In this document: positions 8,822 to 19,622 of the stretch, in pieces
Position numbering within the stretch: the first letter of the stretch is position 1
Layout: each line of letters starts with the position of its first letter
Source of the DNA: CAZAKZ01 sp964485695
Lineage (GTDB): Bacteria; Planctomycetota; JAFGQW01
DNA length: 64,000 nt
Reading direction: 5' to 3'
NCBI GenBank assembly: GCA_964485695.1
Contig: CAZAKZ010000004.1
Coordinates: 1-64,000 of the forward strand
Program-made: the position numbers and the translations under genes
The notes under the pieces: model-generated
Seen by the model: only the letters and a program-made list of their open reading frames with translations
Databases searched by the model: none
Told to the model about the DNA's origin: nothing

Positions 8822-9709
8822 TCATTCTTCTTCAGGTCGTATTTGGTCGTTATCGACGCCAAGCCCCCGGTTCAGGTTGCCGGACCTGAATCCGCCGAGA
8901 TCCAGGGCCACGTAGGTGAATCCGAGGGACCTGAGCTCTTTTTCCACCCGGCTGCGCAGGGCCGACGCAGCCAGGTCGGGGATCTTGTGGGGCTCCACCT
9001 CGATGCGAGCCACATCGTTGTGGTGCCTGACCCGGACCCCATCGAAGCCGAGGCCGCGCAGAAACCGCTCGGCCCGACCGATCTGATCCAGCTTTTCTTC
9101 GGTCACGGGATTGAAGTAGGGAATCCGGGAGGAGAGGCAGGGCATGGCGGGCTTGTTCCAGGTCCGGAGGTTCAGGTGCCGGGACAGGGTCCGGATGTCC
9201 TGCTTCGTCATGCCCACCTCCATGAGAGGGGACCGCACGCCGAGGCCGGCCGACGCCCGGAGGCCCGGCCTGTAGTCACCGACATCATCCCGGTTGTTTC
9301 CATCGAGTACCACTTCGATCCCGCGTTTTCGCGCCTCTTCGATGACCTTCGTGAACAGATGTGTCTTGCAGAAGAAACACCGGTCCGGACCATTCTCCCT
9401 GTACCGGGGGTCCTCCATCTCACGGGTTTCGACCTCGACGACCTCGACACCGAGGTCCCCGGCGAGGTCACGCGCATGTTCCCTCTCCTCGGGCGGCATG
9501 GAGGGGGACACGGCCGTGAAGGCCACGACCCGGTCCCCGAGCACCCGGGAGGCCACCTTGAGGAGAAAGGCAGAGTCCACGCCGCCGCTGTAGGCTATTG
9601 CCGCGTGAGCAAGCTTTCCGAGAAGTGCCTCGAGATCTCGGAGCTTGGTTTTGATTCCTTGGATCGACCCGGAAATCTGGGCCCCGTCTGATGAATTTGC
9701 TTGTTCCAT
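8822..9709 (-). CDS. larE: LarE-family ATP-dependent sacrificial sulfur transferase (PP-loop)
   Basis: The PP-loop pyrophosphatase motif AYSGGVDS is at about residues 38-45; it is followed by the PDRCFFCK segment and the PCLSSRIPY motif typical of LarE, which adenylates and sulfurates the pyridinium adenine dinucleotide carboxylate on the way to the nickel-pincer cofactor of lactate racemase. Length (about 295 aa) is normal. The ATG at 9709 is taken over an in-frame TTG at 9742. No larA, larB or larC is in the window, so this is either an orphan of a scattered pathway or a PP-loop relative with another sulfuration role. The sulfur donor residue in this subfamily varies and is not settled here. 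Confidence 0.85.
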   Translation of the reverse strand: MEQANSSDGAQISGSIQGIKTKLRDLEALLGKLAHAAIAYSGGVDSAFLLKVASRVLGDRVVAFTAVSPSMPPEEREHARDLAGDLGVEVVEVETREMEDPRYRENGPDRCFFCKTHLFTKVIEEARKRGIEVVLDGNNRDDVGDYRPGLRASAGLGVRSPLMEVGMTKQDIRTLSRHLNLRTWNKPAMPCLSSRIPYFNPVTEEKLDQIGRAERFLRGLGFDGVRVRHHNDVARIEVEPHKIPDLAASALRSRVEKELRSLGFTYVALDLGGFRSGNLNRGLGVDNDQIRPEEE

Positions 9710-9781
9710 GATACACGGGTTCCCGGCCACGGCAATGATCAAACCGCGCCCGGCCTCAATTCACACTACGATACTATCCGA

Positions 9782-9838
9782 ATTGTACCCTCCTCCACAG
9801 ATCCCGGCACCGTGTCCGGACAGGGCGAGGAGGACAAT
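9782..9838. repeat. Palindromic element C (single nested hairpin)
   Basis: Outer pairing ATTGT (9782-9786) with ACAAT (9834-9838) continues as CCTCCTC (9789-9795) with GAGGAGG (9827-9833), enclosing the perfect 10-bp palindrome TGTCCGGACA (about 9813-9822). It sits between the end of the CPBP protease gene and the start of larE, both on the minus strand. It resembles element B in plan. Confidence 0.55.
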
Positions 9839-9910
9839 CACGATTCTTTCTTTTCTAAGAACGGGGTCAGGCGAAGGTTACAGCATCCAATTCCGGATTC
9901 GTTTTCCCGA

Positions 9911-10870
9911 TCAGCTGGACACCGCCCACAGGATCAGACCGAATTGCAGGCCGTTGTGCAGGGCGTGAAGGGCCACGGGAGCGGCCAGGCTTCCCGTGTA
10001 GTGGTAGACGAAGCCCAGCACCAGGCCGAGCCAGAACAGGGGCAGAAACGTCACCGGCTGCTGGTGCACCGCCATGAAGAGGAGTGCGCTCACCACGATC
10101 CCCCCGGCCGCACCCAGATACCGGCGCAACACCGCGAGGAGCACGCCGCGGAAGAGGACCTCCTCGAGGAGGGGTGCCAGGGCCACCACGGCCACGAAGT
10201 AGAGACCCCGGAACAGGACGTCCTTCTGGAGGGCGATGTCCAGTACCTGCTGCTGGAGCTTCTGGCCGAAGATCAGGGAAGACAGCATCATGAGGCCGTA
10301 GAAAGCGGGCAGGCACGCCGCATAGACCCCCAGTGAGAAACCCACGCTCCTCAGGGCCAGACGCCGGTGGAATCCCAGGACCTCCGGAGGTCTGGCCAGG
10401 GCCGCTCGCAGGAGCCACAGGCAGATGAGCAGGGCAACCGCCTGGGCCACGAGACTGGTCAAGGGCATGGCCAGGACCGGAGTGATCCGGGTGAAGGCCT
10501 GGAGCAACACCACCCCCCCGGAGAGAAACGAGAGGTATCCCACCATGAACAGGAGCACGCCCGCCATGGAGGGATAGGGGCCCACGGGCATGGCCCGGGC
10601 TCCGGGCCATCGCGCCTTCAGCATCCGCACCACCCACACCAGGCAAGCCAGACAGATCACGCAGAGCGGAAGTCCCACGGCCTCGAGCAACTCTTCCATG
10701 CGACGGTTGATGTGCTCGTTCATGGCGGCCCGGTCCGGGGCCGGCCGGGCCGACACCTCGACGGATGGAACGTATCCGACTTCACCGGGGAGACCGGACC
10801 CGGCAATCCGGCCGGCCGGAATCAGGAGGCACATGGCCATGAGGCCCAGGCCGAGGCAGGTTTTCTTCAT
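9911..10870 (-). CDS. CPBP-family intramembrane metalloprotease (CAAX protease-like)
   Basis: An N-terminal signal-like segment is followed by about seven hydrophobic helices. The diagnostic motif EEVLFRGVLL (EExxxR, about residues 226-235) and the later His-containing segments MAVHQQ and ALHALHNGL give the Glu/His metal site of the CPBP (formerly Abi/CAAX) family. These are membrane proteases, often involved in prenyl-protein or bacteriocin-immunity roles; the substrate here is unknown. The start codon is duplicated: two 12-bp copies each carry AGGGTGAC and ATG (10882 and 10870). I take the second. Confidence 0.8.
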   Translation of the reverse strand: MKKTCLGLGLMAMCLLIPAGRIAGSGLPGEVGYVPSVEVSARPAPDRAAMNEHINRRMEELLEAVGLPLCVICLACLVWVVRMLKARWPGARAMPVGPYPSMAGVLLFMVGYLSFLSGGVVLLQAFTRITPVLAMPLTSLVAQAVALLICLWLLRAALARPPEVLGFHRRLALRSVGFSLGVYAACLPAFYGLMMLSSLIFGQKLQQQVLDIALQKDVLFRGLYFVAVVALAPLLEEVLFRGVLLAVLRRYLGAAGGIVVSALLFMAVHQQPVTFLPLFWLGLVLGFVYHYTGSLAAPVALHALHNGLQFGLILWAVSS

Positions 10871-10892
10871 GTCACCCTGCATGTCACCCTGC
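10869..10892 (-). repeat. 12-bp tandem duplication of ribosome binding site and start codon
   Basis: On the minus strand CAGGGTGACATG occurs twice in a row, so the CPBP gene has two in-frame ATGs, each preceded by the same AGGGTGAC. The copies differ by exactly four codons and leave the reading frame intact. Confidence 0.7.
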
Positions 10893-11135
10893 CCCCGTCA
10901 TGGATCCACCCGGGCTCCGGCAAAGCAGGGGAGCGGTCCGGAGCCGGGATCCCTCCTCTGCCGGCGGTGGTGATGACGAGCTGTAACTCTTTATACTCAA
11001 GGAAGGTACAGGCCCTTCCCGGTGACATGCGGGGAAAGGAGGATTCCGGGGGACAGGCAAGGGGGAGAAAAGTCGGGAGCATGGATCACGAACCCCCCGA
11101 TTCAATACGCGATACAGGCAAAAAAAAGCCCTTTC

Positions 11136-11163
11136 TTGACAATGAAGACGGAGATAGTAAACT
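11136..11163 (+). promoter_or_regulatory. Sigma-70-type promoter
   Basis: A perfect TTGACA (11136-11141) and TAAACT (11158-11163, four of six consensus positions) are 16 bp apart in an AT-rich patch of an otherwise GC-rich region. Transcription would start near 11170, toward nusA, and first meets the terminator at 11224-11271. Confidence 0.6.
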
Positions 11164-11169
11164 CTTGAT

Positions 11170-11271
11170 TGCTTCGTTATAACATTAGCGGTCTAAAGGT
11201 TTTAATTAATCTCGAATTTCTACGCCCGGAGGGATTGGCCCCTGGAACCGCCAGTCCTCGCGGGCTTTTTT
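11170..11271 (+). ncRNA. Candidate small RNA or nusA leader attenuator
   Basis: The promoter at 11136-11163 and the intrinsic terminator ending at 11271 would make an RNA of about 100 nt with an AT-rich 5' half (through TTTTAATTAATC) and a structured 3' half. It matches none of the RNA families I can recognise (not SRP RNA, 6S, tmRNA or a riboswitch I know). It could equally be an untranslated leader whose terminator is sometimes read through into nusA, 250 nt further on. Confidence 0.4.
11224..11271 (+). terminator. Intrinsic terminator with T6 tail
   Basis: GCCCG (11224-11228) pairs with CGGGC (11261-11265), AGG (11230-11232) with CCT (11256-11258), and TGGC (11236-11239) with GCCA (11250-11253), giving a long stem with small internal loops directly followed by six T (11266-11271). 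This is the best-formed Rho-independent terminator in the window. Confidence 0.65.
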
Positions 11272-11293
11272 AACGATGAGAGTCTCCCTCGGA

Positions 11294-11320
11294 TTCTCTC
11301 CGGGATGTTCTCTCCGGGAT
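11294..11320. repeat. Direct repeat of 13 bp in the nusA upstream region
   Basis: TTCTCTCCGGGAT occurs twice (11294-11306 and 11308-11320), separated by one base. It might be an operator or a slippage product; no partner regulator is obvious nearby. Confidence 0.5.
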
Positions 11321-11436
11321 ATTCATTGAAGCCTGTCCGACAGCCGTACGGGTCACACTTGCACCTCCGCGGCCGGGAGGACCGGAACCGGGGCCCCATG
11401 GATCCTTTCCGGAGAACGGTCCGAATCAGCGAGAGT

Positions 11437-11445
11437 TTATCCACA
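11437..11445 (+). promoter_or_regulatory. Perfect DnaA-box sequence upstream of nusA
   Basis: TTATCCACA, the strongest consensus DnaA box, lies 75 bp before the nusA start. It stands alone: I see no cluster of boxes or AT-rich unwinding region as at an origin. A regulatory role on nusA is possible; chance is also possible. The rest of the 10871-11520 gap holds no gene that I can support. Confidence 0.45.
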
Positions 11446-11520
11446 GGCTGCCAGGTCCGCCGAGTCGCCGGGAGAGCGGGTTACCGTTCTCGGGTACAGC
11501 GTTTTTAGGAATCGTCTGAA

Positions 11521-12702
11521 ATGCCTTCCAATTCCATGCCCTCGGGGGCCGAGCTCCTGGGCATCATAGACATGATTCACAGGGAACGGGACATCGACAA
11601 GGAGACCCTGTTTCTGAGCCTCGAGAGTGCAATCCTCACCGCGGCCCGGAAAAAATACGGAAACTCGGAGACGCTGGTCGTCCAGATCGACCGGCATACG
11701 GGCGAGATGACCGCCTTCGACAATGACATCCAGATCGACGCCAACGACCTGGGACGCATCGCAGCCCAGACCGCCAAGCAGGTGTTCATCCAGAAGATGC
11801 GAGAGGCCGAGAGCGACATCCTCTTCCAGGAGTACGAACACAAGGTCGGCGAGATGGCCTTCGGCGTGGTGAAGCGGTTCGAGAGCGGATCCATGATCGT
11901 GGACCTGGGAAAGGTGGAGGCCTACATCCCCCGGTCCGAGCAGGTCCGGAGCGAGCACTACCACCCCGGCGACCGCATCCGGGCCTACGTCATGAACGTG
12001 GAGAAGGCCGGCCCCAAGGTGCGCATCACCATGAGCCGGTCCCATCCGTTCCTGGTCTATTGCCTGTTCGAGGTGGAGGTGCCGGAGGTGGCTGAGGGCG
12101 TCATCGAGATCGTCCGCCTCGTCCGGGAAGCCGGGTATCGCACCAAGATGCTGGTCAGGAGCCTGGATTCCAAGGTGGACTGCATCGGCGCCTGCCTCGG
12201 GGTGAGGGGCTCCCGAATCAACAGCATCCGCGACGAGGTCCACGGCGAGAAGATCGACATCATCCCCTGGACCGAAAACCTGGAGGATCTCATCGTTCAG
12301 GCCCTGAAGCCGGCTGAAATCCAGGGCGTTGAGGTCGATGCGGAGAACAACCGGGCCCGGGTCCAGGTGGACGAGGAGTTCCTGAGCCTCGCCATCGGAC
12401 GCAAGGGTCTCAATGTCCGCCTGGCCGCTCGCCTGTGCGAAATTTCCATCAACCTCGTCTCCAACAACGACGAAACCGAGGAGGAGCAGCTGGAATACCA
12501 GATGGAAACCGACGCGGTCGTGGTTGAAGAGGAATCGATTCCGGACGAAGAGGTACACGTGGAAACCCCGGCTCCAGAACCGGAGCCCGCAAAGGACGGG
12601 GAGGAAGAAGCCGTGCCCGGAGCTTCTCCCCCCCCCTCACCCCCCCCGGGGGCAACATCGGAAGACGCCACGGGCATCAGGACGGAGCCGGAGGATATGT
12701 AA
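11521..12702 (+). CDS. nusA: Transcription termination/antitermination factor NusA
   Basis: The order of domains is that of NusA: an RNA-polymerase-binding N-terminal domain (about 1-105), S1 domain (from about 108, with GVVKRFESGSMIVDLG), KH1 (about 195-265, with the GACLGVRGSRI loop) and KH2 (about 270-315, with AIGRKGLNVRLAA). Instead of acidic AR repeats the C-terminus is a low-complexity Glu/Pro tail (about 318-393). NusA binds elongating RNA polymerase and modulates pausing, termination and antitermination. An ATG five codons later is an alternative start. rimP, usually immediately upstream, is absent; upstream lies a 650-bp gap with promoter, terminator and a DnaA box. First gene of the nusA-infB-ylxP-rbfA operon. 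Confidence 0.95.
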   Translation: MPSNSMPSGAELLGIIDMIHRERDIDKETLFLSLESAILTAARKKYGNSETLVVQIDRHTGEMTAFDNDIQIDANDLGRIAAQTAKQVFIQKMREAESDILFQEYEHKVGEMAFGVVKRFESGSMIVDLGKVEAYIPRSEQVRSEHYHPGDRIRAYVMNVEKAGPKVRITMSRSHPFLVYCLFEVEVPEVAEGVIEIVRLVREAGYRTKMLVRSLDSKVDCIGACLGVRGSRINSIRDEVHGEKIDIIPWTENLEDLIVQALKPAEIQGVEVDAENNRARVQVDEEFLSLAIGRKGLNVRLAARLCEISINLVSNNDETEEEQLEYQMETDAVVVEEESIPDEEVHVETPAPEPEPAKDGEEEAVPGASPPPSPPPGATSEDATGIRTEPEDM

Positions 12703-12794
12703 TCCAGTTACCATGAAGAGGCGGCCGGCACCCACGGCCTGCGGGCCGAACCGGACCCCCGAAACAACCAGATTGAACAGGTGAAGAGGCAAAT

Positions 12795-15266
<2,472 letters not shown>

Positions 15267-15273
15267 ACCCATC

Positions 15274-15320
15274 AGTTTGAATAGCCCTGAGTTTGAATAG
15301 CCCTGAGTTTGAATAGCATG
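15274..15320 (+). repeat. Tandem 16-bp repeat between infB and ylxP
   Basis: AGTTTGAATAGCCCTG is repeated almost three times (15274-15289, 15290-15305, then 15306-15317 running into the ylxP start). The last copy provides the bases just before the ATG at 15318. Each copy holds a TTG in a different frame. A change in copy number would alter the infB-ylxP spacing. Confidence 0.8.
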
Positions 15321-15599
15321 GTCGTCGGACTGCTGCAGATGGACCTGATGATCCGGGGCGCCCGGAGCCTGAAGGAGAAGCGCCGGGCTGTCAAGAGCTA
15401 CAAGGACCGCATCCGCTCGAAGTTCAACGTTTCCATCGCAGAAGTAGGCGACCACGACCTCTACCAGCGCGCCGACCTGGCCGTGGCCTTCGTGGGCACG
15501 GACGTGGCCTTTGTCCAGAGCGTCCTCCAGAAGGTGGTCAACCAGGTTCCCTACACCCGGGACCTGGAGCTCATCAACCACTACATCGAGATCCTCTGA
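15318..15599 (+). CDS. ylxP: YlxP-like DUF503 protein
   Basis: A 93-residue DUF503 protein: the start (VVGLLQMDLMIRGARSLKEKRR) and the later QADLAVAFVGTD-type core (RADLAVAFVGTD) are typical. The gene stands between infB and rbfA as ylxP does in Firmicutes, where the product has been linked to 30S maturation; the biochemical role is not established. The ATG at 15318 is chosen; a TTG nine bases earlier lies inside the tandem repeat. No good ribosome binding site precedes it, so translation may be coupled to infB. Confidence 0.85.
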   Translation: MVVGLLQMDLMIRGARSLKEKRRAVKSYKDRIRSKFNVSIAEVGDHDLYQRADLAVAFVGTDVAFVQSVLQKVVNQVPYTRDLELINHYIEIL

Positions 15600-15613
15600 G
15601 AAATACACGACCC

Positions 15614-16027
15614 ATGGCTGCTCCGAGAAAGATCGAACGGCTCAAGAACGTCATCCTCCGCAAGGCCTCGCAGGTGATCCTCTACGAGCTCCACGACCCC
15701 CGCCTGGGCTTCGTGACCCTGACCAAGGTGGACCTCTCAGACGACCTTCGCCACGCCATCCTCTACTACTCCGTCATGGGCCCCGACGCCGACAAGTCCA
15801 AGACCGAGCACGGCCTGGAGGCGGCCCGGGGCTACGTTCAGAAGGAGATCGCCGGAGCCCTGAAGACCCGGGTAGCGCCGCAGATCCAGTTCCGGTACGA
15901 CGAGAGCATCGAGGGATCGCTCCGGATCTCCCGCCTCATCGACCAGGCAGTGGCCGAGGACGAGGCGGTGCGCAAGCAGCGAGAAGAGGACCAGGACGAC
16001 CCGAAAAATCACGACGAAAACGCGTGA
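15614..16027 (+). CDS. rbfA: 30S ribosome-binding factor RbfA
   Basis: A 137-residue protein with the KH-fold pattern of RbfA: KNVILRKASQVILYELHDP at the start, the GFVTLTKVDLSDDLRHA central strand-helix segment, and RVAPQIQFRYDESIEGSLRI near the end, which is the signature region. It assists late maturation of 16S rRNA at the 5' helix and in cold growth. It starts 14 bp after ylxP and is the last gene of the operon; the minus-strand gene beyond is only 27 bp away. Confidence 0.95.
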   Translation: MAAPRKIERLKNVILRKASQVILYELHDPRLGFVTLTKVDLSDDLRHAILYYSVMGPDADKSKTEHGLEAARGYVQKEIAGALKTRVAPQIQFRYDESIEGSLRISRLIDQAVAEDEAVRKQREEDQDDPKNHDENA

Positions 16028-16054
16028 TGAGGCCGAGCAGCCCGTGGATTTCGT

Positions 16055-16762
16055 TCAGAGCTCTTCCTTGTCGAACTTCGCCACGAAGCCGCATACGTTG
16101 CGCTGCATGAAATCGTAGGTGGTGTTGAAGTTCAAATCGATGAGGCTCCACCGATCCCGGTTGATGTCTCCGGGAAACACCGCCGCCACCTCCAGGAAGA
16201 CGCTGCGCACGTCCAGGTTGTAGGATTCGATACGCACGTTGTAGACCGACGGGTCGTTCTCGGTGCCGGGGAACATGAGCCTCAGCCCCATCATGCCCGC
16301 AGGCCGCTGCATGACCTCCAGGTGCTCGCCGCCGAAGCCGCACATGTGGCCGCCCAGAAACTCCCGGGCGTCCCGGGACGTTCTCGGCGTCACCAGGGAT
16401 CGGACGATGCACTGCTGGGCGCTGAACTGCGGGATGTTCAGCGTGGCCATGGTCACGTCGGCCACCTGGCCCATGCGGTCGATGTAGCTCTCCAGCGATA
16501 GGTCCGTCATCTCCTCCTGGATCTGGATGCGGTCGGGCATCAGGGTGACGGCGGACACCTGCTGCTGCTGCTGGGACAGGGCCCGGGTGGTGACCAGCTG
16601 GGCGCTGCCCTGATTCGGGTCCATGTTGAAATTCATGTACCAGGAGCTGTCGCGGCTGACCAGTTCGGTATACACCGCCCTCAGGGCCTCGGCGTCGTGC
16701 TGCATGGGAAAGTGCACGAGCTCGGTGATGAAGGCAATGCTTCTGGGATCATAGGTCCTCAT
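16055..16762 (-). CDS. Conserved-looking hypothetical protein (235 aa)
   Basis: No signal peptide, membrane segment or catalytic motif is visible. The sequence is soluble in character with many beta-prone stretches and a short glutamine run (LSQQQQQVSAV, about residues 61-71). The C-terminal part (VFLEVAAVFPGDINRDRWSLIDLNF) is well balanced and looks folded. The gene is the last of a minus-strand group after cysS and a glycosyltransferase, with a 63-bp gap to cysS. It is not recognised; the codon pattern and length make it a real gene, and a homology search would be needed to place it. Confidence 0.6.
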   Translation of the reverse strand: MRTYDPRSIAFITELVHFPMQHDAEALRAVYTELVSRDSSWYMNFNMDPNQGSAQLVTTRALSQQQQQVSAVTLMPDRIQIQEEMTDLSLESYIDRMGQVADVTMATLNIPQFSAQQCIVRSLVTPRTSRDAREFLGGHMCGFGGEHLEVMQRPAGMMGLRLMFPGTENDPSVYNVRIESYNLDVRSVFLEVAAVFPGDINRDRWSLIDLNFNTTYDFMQRNVCGFVAKFDKEEL

Positions 16763-16825
16763 GGCGGATTCTCCGGTTCGGGGCTTCCAGGGCTTGCTCC
16801 AGGGTGCCCGGCAAGGGCCGGGGTG

Positions 16826-18238
16826 TCAAGTGGCCCGGCGCCACCGGGTGCCGTCGGGCCCGTCCTCCAGGACGATGCCCCGGTCCTTCAGTTCGTCCCG
16901 GATCGCATCGGCCCGGGCGAAATCCTTCCGGGCCCTGGCCTCGATGCGCTCCTCGAGGAGGCGCTCCACCTCGGCGTCGAGGAGGTCCTCGACTGCCGGG
17001 ACCAGGATGCCGAGAACCCGGTTCACCTCCTCCACGAAGGCCCGGGCGGCGGCGGCGTCGCCGGCTCTCAGGTCTTGCCTCCTCAGGTCGTTCACCACCT
17101 CGTGGAGGGCAGCCAGGCCGGCCGAGACGTTGAGGTCGTCGTCCAGGGAGGCCGTGAACCGGGACCGGGCCGTATCCACGGCCTGGAGGATCTCGGGTGT
17201 CTCCCCCTCCGGTCGCTCCTCGGCGAGGCCCCGGTAGAAGATGTCGATACGCTCCAGCGTCCGCCGAGCCGATTCCAGGCCTTCCAGGGTGAAGTTCATG
17301 GGTGTGCGGTAGTGGGTGGACAGGAGGGCGTAGCGCAGCGCCAGACCGGTAACGCCCTTCTGCAGCAGACCGCGGAGGGTGTAGAAGTTGCCCCTGGACT
17401 TGGCCATCTTCTCCCCGTCCACCAGGAGGTGGCGCACATGCATCCAGGTCTTCACGAAGGTCTTCCCCGAGGCGCCCTCGGCCTGGGCAATCTCGCACTC
17501 GTGGTGGGGAAACTTGTTGTCCTCGCCGCCGGTGTGGATGTCGAAGCTCTCGCCCAGGTACTTCATGCCCATGGCCGAGCACTCGATGTGCCATCCGGGG
17601 AATCCGTGGGGCCCCCAGGGCGAGGCCCACTTCATGATGTGATGGGGATCGGACTTCCACAGCGCGAAGTCGAAGGGATTCCGCTTGTCGGGGTGCGGGT
17701 CGATGCGGTGGCCGGCTCGCAGGGACTCCAGGGTGTTGCCGCTCAGGGTGCCGTACATAGGAAACGTGGTGACGTCGTAGTAGACCGCCCCGGCCACCTC
17801 GTACGCATGGCCCTTCTTCACGAGCCTCTGGATCTGGTCGACCATCTCGGGAATGTGCTCGGTGGCTCGCGGGTAGACGTGGGCCCGCTGCACGCCCAGG
17901 ACGTCCAGGTCCTCGAAAAAATACCCGATGAATTTATCGGCCAGGGCCCAGGGATCCAGCTTCTCCTGCCTGGCCCGGGCCTCGACCTTGTCCTCGCCCT
18001 CGTCGGCGTCGTCCCGGATGTGGCCCACGTCGGTGAGGTTCATGACCTGGGTCACCTCATAGCCCCGGTACTCGAGGTAGCGGCGCAGGAGGTCTGCGAA
18101 GAGGAAGGACCGGAAGTTGCCAATGTGGGCGTAGTCGTAGACCGTGGGGCCGCAGTGGTACATCCCCACCTTGCCCGGCACCCGGGGCTCGAAGGATTCT
18201 TTTTGCCCGGTCATCGTGTTGAAGAACTGGATTCCCAT
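16826..18238 (-). CDS. cysS: Cysteinyl-tRNA synthetase
   Basis: Class I synthetase with the CysRS zinc ligands (Cys29 in MYHCGPTVYDYAHIGN, the GWHIECSAM Cys and HHECE), the HIGH motif as HIGN at residues 38-41, and the KMSKS loop as KMAKS near residue 277. It charges tRNA-Cys with cysteine; length (470) is standard. Both substituted motif positions are tolerated in this family, but they occur together here. The C-terminal anticodon-binding helical domain is present (the EERIEARARKDFARADAIRDEL motif). Its leader carries short tandem repeats, and it follows a GT4 gene on the same strand. Confidence 0.95.
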   Translation of the reverse strand: MGIQFFNTMTGQKESFEPRVPGKVGMYHCGPTVYDYAHIGNFRSFLFADLLRRYLEYRGYEVTQVMNLTDVGHIRDDADEGEDKVEARARQEKLDPWALADKFIGYFFEDLDVLGVQRAHVYPRATEHIPEMVDQIQRLVKKGHAYEVAGAVYYDVTTFPMYGTLSGNTLESLRAGHRIDPHPDKRNPFDFALWKSDPHHIMKWASPWGPHGFPGWHIECSAMGMKYLGESFDIHTGGEDNKFPHHECEIAQAEGASGKTFVKTWMHVRHLLVDGEKMAKSRGNFYTLRGLLQKGVTGLALRYALLSTHYRTPMNFTLEGLESARRTLERIDIFYRGLAEERPEGETPEILQAVDTARSRFTASLDDDLNVSAGLAALHEVVNDLRRQDLRAGDAAAARAFVEEVNRVLGILVPAVEDLLDAEVERLLEERIEARARKDFARADAIRDELKDRGIVLEDGPDGTRWRRAT

Positions 18239-18261
18239 GCCCTTGCTCCAACCAGGTCCGT

Positions 18262-18297
18262 GTGTTTCCGTGTTTCCGTGTTTCCGAGTTCCCGAGT
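18262..18297. repeat. Short 8-bp tandem repeat before cysS
   Basis: On the plus strand GTGTTTCC occurs three times without gaps (18262-18269, 18270-18277, 18278-18285), followed by two related GAGTTCCC-type units. It fills the 63-bp space between the GT4 gene and the cysS start. Confidence 0.6.
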
Positions 18298-18301
18298 TGA
18301 T

Positions 18302-19438
18302 TCACGCCTCCGGACGCTGCTCGGCCGCACGGCCGTAGAGCGCTTCCACCGCCTCGGCATACGCTGCCAGGTCGAAATCCCTTCGGGCCCGCGTCCTGGC
18401 GGCCTCGCCCAGCCGGGCGCAAAGAACCGGATTCCGGGCGAGGCGCCGCAGGGCGTCCACCACCGGCCCGGGTCCGGGACCCTCCAGGAGCAATCCGCTC
18501 CGGCCCATCTCCACCAGTTCGGGCAGCATCCCGCTGCGGGACACGGCCACGGGCAGGCCCATGCTCATGAGCTCCCGCACGGCCCGACAGGTGCCGTCGG
18601 ACCCCGGCACCAGGTAGAGGGCCGCGTCCAGTCCGGCCAGGCACCGGACATAATCGTCGCCCTCGAGGTATCCGGCCAGGTCCACGCGGTCCTCGAGGCC
18701 CAGGTCGCGCACAGGCTCCCGCAACAGCCGATCGTAGTGGGTACCTCGACCCACCACAACGAGCCGCACCTCGGGCTGCATGCCCTCCAGGCGACGCATG
18801 GCCTCCAGAATGTCCTCCCACCGCCGGTGGGTCTGGACCCGGGCCACGATGCCCACCCGAAACACCTCACGGTCCCGGTCCGGCCGGGGAAACCGCGCGG
18901 CATCGAAGCGCTCCAGGTCCACGGCGCCGGGCAGCCGGATCAGGGCCGTAGCCTCGAGGTCGGGCCGGATCTGTCGGGCCCACGCCTCCTCGGTCACGCT
19001 CGGCACCACCAGGCCGTGGGCGGCGCGCACCGTGAGGAGCCGGTCCCGGCGTCTGAGCCGCGTCAGGTCTCCGGCGTAAAAGCTCCGGATCAAACACCCC
19101 CGACCGAGTTTCCGCAGCACCCCCGAGGCCAGGAGGTGGTCGTTGGTGCCGTGGACGTGGACCACATCGTATTGCTCCTCCTGGAACAGCTTCCTCAGGC
19201 GCCGAACGTCCCGAAAATTGTCCAGGAACCGGTAGTGCTTGGAAAGAGTAAAGTCCCCCACCACCCTGAGCCCCACCTTGCGGGCATGGTCACCGGCGTG
19301 GTTCAGCTGATTCGGCACCGGCCGGCCCACGGCCGCGTGCACCTCGTGGCCCCGGACGCGCAGGGCCCCGGCCAGTTCCAGGGCGGGCGCCACGGGCCCC
19401 GTCAGCTTCCAGTTGCTCACCAGGTGCAGGATGCGCAT
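18302..19438 (-). CDS. Family 4 glycosyltransferase (GT-B fold)
   Basis: An N-terminal Rossmann half opens with MRILHLVSNWKLTGPVAPALELA and carries the DVVHVHGTND motif; the C-terminal half has the nucleotide-sugar site VPGSDGTCRAVRELMSMGLPV, i.e. the GT4 signature with the E-x7-E-like region. Such enzymes transfer a sugar from a nucleotide donor to lipid or polysaccharide acceptors; the substrate is unknown. I use the ATG at 19438, where residues begin the canonical beta strand; the frame runs open to 19534, but those 32 residues look unlike the family. It is upstream of cysS and downstream of element D. Confidence 0.8.
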   Translation of the reverse strand: MRILHLVSNWKLTGPVAPALELAGALRVRGHEVHAAVGRPVPNQLNHAGDHARKVGLRVVGDFTLSKHYRFLDNFRDVRRLRKLFQEEQYDVVHVHGTNDHLLASGVLRKLGRGCLIRSFYAGDLTRLRRRDRLLTVRAAHGLVVPSVTEEAWARQIRPDLEATALIRLPGAVDLERFDAARFPRPDRDREVFRVGIVARVQTHRRWEDILEAMRRLEGMQPEVRLVVVGRGTHYDRLLREPVRDLGLEDRVDLAGYLEGDDYVRCLAGLDAALYLVPGSDGTCRAVRELMSMGLPVAVSRSGMLPELVEMGRSGLLLEGPGPGPVVDALRRLARNPVLCARLGEAARTRARRDFDLAAYAEAVEALYGRAAEQRPEA

Positions 19439-19622
19439 GCCTCTTCTCGATGCGGACAAAGAACGCTTGATTCGAGCCGCCGCCGGAACCCCGACCGCAC
19501 GGCCGTGGGAACCATAAACGGCCTTGTCGCGCATCTCAAGGGGGAGTCAGGGGTCGGAAGGGGCTACCGCGGCTGGAAGGGGCCGGACGGAGCCCTTTTC
19601 AAAGGTCGGGGCCGCCCACCGG

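Noticed and set aside
10871..11130. tRNA or small gene in the 650-bp nusA upstream region
   Set aside because: No cloverleaf or credible frame; only the promoter-terminator unit further on is supported.
11437..11445. Replication origin
   Set aside because: Only one DnaA box and no dnaA, dnaN or gidA genes, nor an AT-rich unwinding element.
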